The translations under genes were made by a program, and so were the position numbers. The notes beneath the pieces were generated by a model that saw only the letters and a program-made list of their open reading frames with translations, was not told the origin of the DNA and ran no database searches. From Streptomyces eurythermus (GTDB taxonomy: Bacteria; Actinomycetota; Actinomycetes; Streptomycetales; Streptomycetaceae), in assembly GCF_014649115.1 (NCBI RefSeq), contig NZ_BMSK01000037.1, positions 1 to 37,863 on the forward strand: a DNA stretch of 37,863 nt, written 5' to 3'. Of this stretch, positions 32,474 to 37,863 are shown piece by piece (positions within the stretch are counted from its first letter, which is position 1; each line of letters starts with the position of its first letter).

Positions 32474-35400
32474 ATGCTCGGACCGAACGAACCCCAAGAG
32501 GGTTCCGAACTGAACACCCCCAGCGACACCCTGCCGCCGCGCAGGCGTCGCCGTGCCGCCTCCCGCCCGGCGGGCCCGCCCGCCGCGGCGGCCGAGGCGC
32601 CCGCCGAGGTCACCGTGCCGGCCATACCGGCCGCCGAGACCGACGAGGTCGCCGAGGTGCTCGAGGACGGCGCCGAAGAAACGCAGGTGACCGAAGAGAC
32701 GGCAGAGGCCGCCGAGGGCGCCGCGCAGGAGACGCCCGCCGAGGCCGCTCCCGCCGCGCGTCCGCGCCGCCGGGCCACGCGCCGTGTGTCGGCGCCCTCC
32801 GGTTCGCCGGTGTCCGCCGAGGCCGCCGAGACCGTCGTCCCGGCCGCTGCCGCCGCCGAGACGGCCTCCGCCGTCCCCGAGGCCGGCGCGGTCGTCGTCG
32901 GTGAGGAAGCCGCGCCGCGCCGCACCCGCCGTCGGGCCACGCGCAGCGTCTCCGCGCCGACCGCCGCCACGGAGACCGCCGCCGAGACCGCCCCGGCCGT
33001 GGAGACGCCCGCCGAGGGCGCCGCGCAGGAGGCGCGCGTCGAGGCCGCTCCCGCCGCGCGTCCGCGCCGTCGGGCCACGCGTCGTGCGTCGGCCCCCGCC
33101 GGTACGCCGACCCCTGCGGAGGCGTCCGTCGAGGCCGCCGAGACCGTCGTCCCGGCCGCTGCCGCCGCCGAGACGGCCTCCGCCGTCCCCGAGGCCGGCG
33201 CGGTCGTCGTCGGCGAGGAAGCCGCGCCGCGCCGCACCCGCCGTCGGGCCACGCGCAGCGTCTCCGCGCCGACCGCCGCCGCCGAGACCGCCCCGGCCGA
33301 CGAGGCACCCGCCGAGGCCGCCGCGCAGGAGGCGCCCGCCGAGGCCGCGCGTCCGCGCCGCCGGGCCACGCGCCGCGGGTCGGCCCCCGCCGAGACCGCC
33401 GAGACGTCCGCCCCGGCCGCCGAGGCCGTCGCCCCGGCCGAGGCCCCGCAGGAGCCGGCTGCCGACGAGGCTGCCGAGGCCGCGCCCGCGCGTCCGCGTC
33501 GTCGGGCCACGCGCCGTGCGTCCGCGCCCGCCGGTGCGCCGAAGGCCGCCGAGGAGGCGCCCGCCGCCGAGGCGGAGCCGGTGCGGGAGACCCCCGCCGA
33601 GACCCCCGTCGAGGAGGCCGCCGAGGCGCCCGTCGAGGAGGCCGCCCCGCGCCGTACCCGGCGCCGGGCCACCCGCCGGGCCTCCGCGCCCGCCGGCGAG
33701 GAGACCGCCGAGGCCCCCGCCGCCACCCAGGCCGAGGAGCGGACTCCGACCACCCCCGCGGAGCCGGAGGCCCCCGTGACCACGCACACCACCGAGCCGG
33801 CCGGCGCCGCCCAGGCCCCGCAGATCCCCGAGCCGGCCGCCGAGGCCGCCGCGCCGCGCCGCGCCCGGCGCCGGGTCGTACGGGCCGCGTCCGGGTTCGC
33901 CGAGCCCGCCCAGCCCGCCGCGCCGAAGGCCGCCGAGCGCCCCGAGTCCACCGAGCCCGCCCAGCCCGCCGAGGCGAAGGGCCGGCGCCGCCCGGCCCGT
34001 CCCGCCGTCGCCGTGTTCCAGGCCCCGGTGTTCACCGAACCCCGGTTCCAGACCCCGGAGCGGGCCGCCGCCGAGGCCGCGGCCGAGGCCGCCGAGACGG
34101 AGGAGCCCGAGGAGTACGCGGAGGAGCGCGCCGAGACCGGTACCCGCCGGCGCCGGCGCCGCCGCGGTGCCGCCGAGGAGACCCGGCCCGTCGAGACCGC
34201 CGCCGAGGAGGAGCCGGAGGAGGCCGAGGAGGCCCCCGAGTCCGCCGAGGACCTCGCCGAGGGCGAGGAGGGCGACGAGACCGACGGCGCCGAGGGCTAC
34301 GAGGAGTCCGGTTCGCGCCGCCGTCGCCGCCGGGGCGGACGCCGCCGCCGGCGCGGTGACGCCGCCGACGGCGAGTCCGGCGAGGGCGTGGACGCCGACG
34401 CCGAGGAACTGGCCGCCGAGCAGGCCGCGCAGGACGCCGAGGACACCGCCGAGCAGGAGGAAGAGGACGCCGAGGAGGGCCGCGCCGACGAGCCCGCCGG
34501 GTCCAGCGCCAGCAGCCGTCGCCGTCGTCGCCGCCGGCGCCGGGCCGGTGACACCACCGTCGACGCCGAGCCGTCCGCCGACGACCCCGAGCGCACCGTC
34601 GTCAAGGTCCGCGAGCCGCGCAAGCCCAGCGAGCCGTCCGACGAGGTGCAGTCCATCAAGGGCTCGACCCGGCTGGAGGCCAAGAAGCAGCGCCGCCGGG
34701 AAGGCCGGGAGCAGGGGCGCCGGCGCGTCCCGATCATCACCGAGGCCGAGTTCCTGGCCCGCCGCGAGGCCGTCGAGCGCGTGATGGTGGTCCGCCAGCA
34801 CGGCGACCGTACGCAGATCGGCGTCCTGGAGGACGGCGTGCTCGTCGAGCACTACGTCAACAAGGAGCAGTCGACCTCGTACGTCGGCAACGTCTACCTG
34901 GGCAAGGTCCAGAACGTGCTGCCGTCGATGGAGGCCGCCTTCATCGACATCGGCAAGGGCCGCAACGCCGTCCTGTACGCCGGCGAGGTCAACTTCGAGG
35001 CGCTCGGCATGTCCGGCGGTCCGCGACGCATCGAGTCCGCCCTGAAGTCCGGCCAGTCCGTCCTGGTGCAGGTCACCAAGGACCCGATCGGTCACAAGGG
35101 CGCCCGTCTGACCAGCCAGGTCTCCCTCCCGGGCCGTTACCTGGTGTACGTGCCCGAGGGCTCGATGACCGGCATCAGCCGCAAGCTGCCCGACACCGAG
35201 CGGGCCCGGCTGAAGACCATCCTCAAGAAGATCGTCCCCGAGGACGCGGGCGTCATCGTGCGCACCGCCGCCGAGGGCGCGAGCGAGGACGAGCTGCGCC
35301 GTGACGTCGAGCGGCTCCAGGCGCAGTGGGAGGAGATCCAGAAGAAGGCCAAGAGCGGCAACGCCCCGACGCTGCTGTACGGCGAGCCGGACATGACCGT

Positions 35401-37192
35401 CCGGGTCGTGCGGGACATCTTCAACGAGGACTTCTCCAAGGTCATCGTCAGCGGCGACGACGCCTGGCAGACCATCCACGGCTACGTCTCGCACGTCGCC
35501 CCGGACCTGGCCGGCCGGCTGTCGAAGTGGACGAGCGAGGTCGACGTCTTCGCCACCTACCGGATCGACGAGCAGCTCGCCAAGGCGCTGGACCGCAAGG
35601 TCTGGCTGCCCAGCGGCGGTTCGCTGGTGATCGACCGGACCGAGGCGATGGTCGTCATCGACGTCAACACCGGCAAGTTCACCGGCCAGGGCGGCAACCT
35701 GGAGGAGACGGTCACCAGGAACAACCTGGAGGCGGCCGAGGAGATCGTGCGCCAGCTGCGGCTGCGCGACCTCGGCGGCATCATCGTGATCGACTTCATC
35801 GACATGGTCCTGGAGTCCAACCGCGACCTGGTGCTGCGCCGCCTGCTGGAGTGCCTGGGCCGGGACCGTACGAAGCACCAGGTGGCCGAGGTCACCTCGC
35901 TGGGCCTGGTGCAGATGACCCGCAAGCGGGTCGGCCAGGGCCTGCTGGAGTCCTTCTCCGAGACCTGCGTCCACTGCAACGGCCGCGGTGTCATCGTCCA
36001 CCTGGACCAGGCCACCGCCAACGGTGGCGGCGGCAAGCGCAAGAAGCGCGGCGGCCGTGGCGCCGAGGCGGAGCCGGTGCACGAGCATGTGCACGAGACC
36101 CCCGCCGTGGCCGTGGAGGCCGGTACGGCCGTCACGCCCGAGGTGGAGACCGCCGCCGAGGTGGCCGCCGAGGCCGCCGAGCCGGTCTCCCTGCCCGCGC
36201 CCGACTTCGCGCCGGACGAGGAGCTGTACAGCAGCGTCGCCGAGGCGGAGGCGGCGGCCGGCCGTGGCCGTACCCGCCGCCGGGCGAGCCGCCGGGCGTC
36301 GGCTCCGGCCGGCGCGCCGAAGACGGAGAAGCCGGAGCGGGCCGAGAGGGCGCAGAGGGCCGGCCGCAAGGCGGAGAAGGCCGAGCCCGTCGCGGAGCCC
36401 GAGGCGCCGACCGCCCAGGACGTCACCGCCGAGGAGGCGGCGGCGCGCCCGGTGCGGCCGGAGCCCGCCGCCGAGGCGCTGGCCGAGCCGGCGGCCGTCG
36501 AGGACCAGGTGGTCCCGGCGCCGGGGGCCGAGGCCCCGGCCGCCGAGGAGGCCGCGCCCAAGGGCCGTACGCGCCGTCGGGCGACCCGGAAGGCGTCGGC
36601 TCCGGCCGGTTCCCCCGCGGGCGCCGAGGCGGCCGTGGTGACCGTGTCCGAGACCGCGCCCGCGGCCGAGGCCCCGGTGGAGCAGCCCGTCCAGGCCGTC
36701 GAGGCGCCGGTCGAGGCCGGTGAGCCTGTTCAGGCCGAGCAGCCGGCGGCCGAGAGCGCCCCGGCGCCGGCCCGCCCGCGCCGCCGTGCGGTGCGCAAGG
36801 CCACCGCGCCGACCGCGCCCGAGGAGGCGGCCGTGGTGGTCGTCCCGTCGGCGGCGTCCGCGGCGGCTCCGGCGGCGGAGGCTCCTGTGGCCGAAGCCCC
36901 GGCGTCCGAGGCCCCGGCGGCGGAGGCCCCCGTGGCCGAGGCCCCGGTGACCGAGGGAGCCGAGGAGGCCGAGGCGGCCGCTCCGGCGAAGAAGACCGCC
37001 CGTAAGGCGGCGGCCAAGAAGGCCCCGGCGAAGAAGGCGGTGGCGAAGAAGGCCACCACCAAGAAGACCGCCGCCGTCAAGAAGACGGCCGCGAAGAAGA
37101 CGACGGCCAAGAAGGCGACGAAGACCGCCAAGACGGCCGCCGCGAAGTCGACGGCGAAGTCCGTGCCGTCGGCCTCGGCCGGCGACGACTGA
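32474..37192 (+). CDS. rne: RNase E/G family endoribonuclease with very long arms
   Basis: 1572-residue RNase E/G. The catalytic core sits in the middle (about 750-1190) rather than at the N-terminus. An S1 domain follows KEQSTSYVGNVYLGKVQNVL (about 795-865), the DNase-I-like site has Asp1063 in VVIDVNTGKFTG and Asp1107 in VIDFIDM, and a zinc-link has Cys1165-x2-Cys1168. This arrangement matches the S. coelicolor orthologue RNase ES (shuffled domains, binds PNPase), which I recall as about 1340 residues. The N-terminal arm (1-750) and C-terminal arm (1190-1572) are Ala/Glu/Pro-rich with about eleven arginine boxes of the RRRATRRASAP type. The tail (1505-1572) is Lys/Ala-rich like histone H1. 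GGGAG at 32460 supports ATG 32474. Confidence 0.95.
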   Translation: MLGPNEPQEGSELNTPSDTLPPRRRRRAASRPAGPPAAAAEAPAEVTVPAIPAAETDEVAEVLEDGAEETQVTEETAEAAEGAAQETPAEAAPAARPRRRATRRVSAPSGSPVSAEAAETVVPAAAAAETASAVPEAGAVVVGEEAAPRRTRRRATRSVSAPTAATETAAETAPAVETPAEGAAQEARVEAAPAARPRRRATRRASAPAGTPTPAEASVEAAETVVPAAAAAETASAVPEAGAVVVGEEAAPRRTRRRATRSVSAPTAAAETAPADEAPAEAAAQEAPAEAARPRRRATRRGSAPAETAETSAPAAEAVAPAEAPQEPAADEAAEAAPARPRRRATRRASAPAGAPKAAEEAPAAEAEPVRETPAETPVEEAAEAPVEEAAPRRTRRRATRRASAPAGEETAEAPAATQAEERTPTTPAEPEAPVTTHTTEPAGAAQAPQIPEPAAEAAAPRRARRRVVRAASGFAEPAQPAAPKAAERPESTEPAQPAEAKGRRRPARPAVAVFQAPVFTEPRFQTPERAAAEAAAEAAETEEPEEYAEERAETGTRRRRRRRGAAEETRPVETAAEEEPEEAEEAPESAEDLAEGEEGDETDGAEGYEESGSRRRRRRGGRRRRRGDAADGESGEGVDADAEELAAEQAAQDAEDTAEQEEEDAEEGRADEPAGSSASSRRRRRRRRRAGDTTVDAEPSADDPERTVVKVREPRKPSEPSDEVQSIKGSTRLEAKKQRRREGREQGRRRVPIITEAEFLARREAVERVMVVRQHGDRTQIGVLEDGVLVEHYVNKEQSTSYVGNVYLGKVQNVLPSMEAAFIDIGKGRNAVLYAGEVNFEALGMSGGPRRIESALKSGQSVLVQVTKDPIGHKGARLTSQVSLPGRYLVYVPEGSMTGISRKLPDTERARLKTILKKIVPEDAGVIVRTAAEGASEDELRRDVERLQAQWEEIQKKAKSGNAPTLLYGEPDMTVRVVRDIFNEDFSKVIVSGDDAWQTIHGYVSHVAPDLAGRLSKWTSEVDVFATYRIDEQLAKALDRKVWLPSGGSLVIDRTEAMVVIDVNTGKFTGQGGNLEETVTRNNLEAAEEIVRQLRLRDLGGIIVIDFIDMVLESNRDLVLRRLLECLGRDRTKHQVAEVTSLGLVQMTRKRVGQGLLESFSETCVHCNGRGVIVHLDQATANGGGGKRKKRGGRGAEAEPVHEHVHETPAVAVEAGTAVTPEVETAAEVAAEAAEPVSLPAPDFAPDEELYSSVAEAEAAAGRGRTRRRASRRASAPAGAPKTEKPERAERAQRAGRKAEKAEPVAEPEAPTAQDVTAEEAAARPVRPEPAAEALAEPAAVEDQVVPAPGAEAPAAEEAAPKGRTRRRATRKASAPAGSPAGAEAAVVTVSETAPAAEAPVEQPVQAVEAPVEAGEPVQAEQPAAESAPAPARPRRRAVRKATAPTAPEEAAVVVVPSAASAAAPAAEAPVAEAPASEAPAAEAPVAEAPVTEGAEEAEAAAPAKKTARKAAAKKAPAKKAVAKKATTKKTAAVKKTAAKKTTAKKATKTAKTAAAKSTAKSVPSASAGDD
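32710..33390. repeat. Tandem duplication inside the RNase E N-terminal arm
   Basis: A unit of 300-312 bp is present twice (about 32710-33009 and 33010-33321), with a partial third copy to about 33390. Within it, 32819-32968 and 33131-33280 are 150 bp long and differ at one base (T/C, silent). The copies are in frame, adding 100-104 residues each. Confidence 0.88.
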
Positions 37193-37207
37193 TCGCGCCG
37201 CCGTACA

Positions 37208-37247
37208 GGGTGTGGTCCTGTCCCCGGACAGGGCCACACCCGTTTTT
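37208..37247 (+). terminator. Intrinsic terminator after rne
   Basis: GGTGTGGTCCTGTCC (37209-37223) pairs with GGACAGGGCCACACC (37226-37240) with one wobble, plus an outer G-C pair, followed by CG and TTTTT (37243-37247). It has a U tract, unlike the other hairpins in this window. Confidence 0.92.
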
Positions 37248-37348
37248 CCCGCCGGCCCCGGCCGGCGCGCGACCGTCCGCCCCCGAGCACGGCGCCCGAG
37301 CCGGCCGCGACGGACGGTCCACCCGTGAACCAAAGGAGAGAAACCGCG

Positions 37349-37863
37349 ATGATAGGCCTTGTGCTGGCGGCCGGCGCCGGACGGCGTCTGCGCCCCTACA
37401 CCGACACGCTGCCCAAGGCGCTGGTGCCGGTGGGGCCCGAGGGTGTGGAGGGTGAGCCGACGGTCCTGGACCTGACGCTGGGGAACTTCGCCGAGATCGG
37501 GCTGACCGAGGTCGCGGTCATCGTCGGCTACCGCAAGGAGGCCGTCTACGCGCGCAAGGCGGCGCTGGAGGCCGAGTACGGCCTGAAGCTGACGCTGATC
37601 GACAACGACAAGGCCGAGGAGTGGAACAACGCCTACTCCCTGTGGTGCGGCCGTGACGCGCTGCGGGACGGGGTGATCCTCGCCAACGGTGACACCGTGC
37701 ACCCGGTCTCGGTGGAGAAGACGCTGCTGGCCGCCCGGGGCGAGGGCAAGAGGATCATTCTCGCCGTGGACACGGTGAAGAAGCTGGCCGACGAGGAGAT
37801 GAAGGTCGTCGTCGACCCCGCGAAGGGGATGACGAGGATCACCAAGCTGATGGACCCGGCGGA
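37349..37863 (+). CDS. Sugar-phosphate nucleotidyltransferase (partial, runs off the window)
   Basis: The first 171 codons of a gene cut by the window end. It starts MIGLVLAAGAGRRLRPYTDT with the nucleotide-binding signature and continues LPKALVPVG with the catalytic lysine; ANGDT supplies the metal-binding aspartate. It belongs to the NTP_transferase family that makes NDP-sugars or CDP-alditols from sugar phosphates. EWNNAYSLWCGRDALRDG resembles the CDP-choline/CDP-inositol type branch. AAAGGAGAG at 37332-37340 lies eight bases before the ATG. The terminator upstream makes it a separate transcription unit from rne. In Streptomyces, genes for wall-polymer glycosylation lie near the mre cluster, so a role in cell-wall polymer precursors is plausible but unproven. 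Confidence 0.85.
   Translation, partial: MIGLVLAAGAGRRLRPYTDTLPKALVPVGPEGVEGEPTVLDLTLGNFAEIGLTEVAVIVGYRKEAVYARKAALEAEYGLKLTLIDNDKAEEWNNAYSLWCGRDALRDGVILANGDTVHPVSVEKTLLAARGEGKRIILAVDTVKKLADEEMKVVVDPAKGMTRITKLMDPA

Noticed and set aside
32710..33390. Possible mobile-element or CRISPR repeat
   Set aside because: The repeats are in frame and code for a continuous protein arm; no terminal inverted repeats or transposase.
32156..37702. 1848-codon open frame on the minus strand across rne
   Set aside because: It is the antisense shadow of rne: Gly/Arg/Leu-rich product, no ribosome site, no domain, and it spans two unrelated neighbours.

Overview
The window is high-GC actinobacterial chromosome. 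GC-rich third positions, many GTG starts, frequent starts without a Shine-Dalgarno sequence, and the gene order tig-clpP1-clpP2-clpX-valS-folC-ndk-mreB-mreC-mreD-pbp2-rodA all point to Streptomyces. As far as I remember it, this order matches the core region around SCO2599-SCO2626 of S. coelicolor. No mobile-element gene, CRISPR array, rRNA or origin is visible.

Layout. Positions 118-4009 hold a Nei/Fpg-type DNA glycosylase, a convergent Eis-like acetyltransferase, a membrane-anchored SpoIIE/PP2C phosphatase and a small HD hydrolase. The HD gene overlaps its convergent neighbour, a membrane acyltransferase (4006-5196), by its stop codon. Positions 5206-7100 are gene-poor. They contain a 64-residue membrane protein, a DUF7660-like gene, a mutated copy of the 3' half of the tRNA-Gly gene, the intact tRNA-Gly(TCC) and tRNA-Pro(TGG). 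This looks like a tRNA-linked integration scar.

Positions 7106-11613 are the protein quality-control block: trigger factor, two ClpP peptidases and the ClpX unfoldase. A sequence matching the ClgR operator lies upstream of clpP1. After a convergent membrane-anchored PGPYGQ-repeat protein come valS, folC, a DUF4233 membrane protein and ndk. Positions 18261-24761 are the elongasome cluster: MreB, MreC, MreD, a class B PBP2 and the SEDS polymerase RodA/Sfr. In Streptomyces these genes serve mainly spore-wall synthesis. A CYTH-CHAD protein, probably polyphosphate-related, follows.

Positions 26389-32211 carry the two halves of a radical SAM pair (TIGR03960 and the TIGR03936/DUF2344 partner). Three genes separate them: a small secreted protein, a vanadium-haloperoxidase/PAP2-like secreted protein, and an unusual membrane protein built from seven copies of a VLxPVGRALAWL motif. 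The second half seems to start at a CTG codon. Positions 32474-37192 encode a 1572-residue RNase E/G whose long arms contain recent tandem duplications, repeated arginine-rich boxes and a histone-H1-like lysine tail. A textbook intrinsic terminator follows. A sugar-phosphate nucleotidyltransferase begins at 37349 and runs off the window.

The most unusual items are the split radical SAM pair with its three inserted genes, the VLxPVG repeat protein, the tRNA-Gly half-copy, the expanding RNase E arms and a set of probable leaderless genes.
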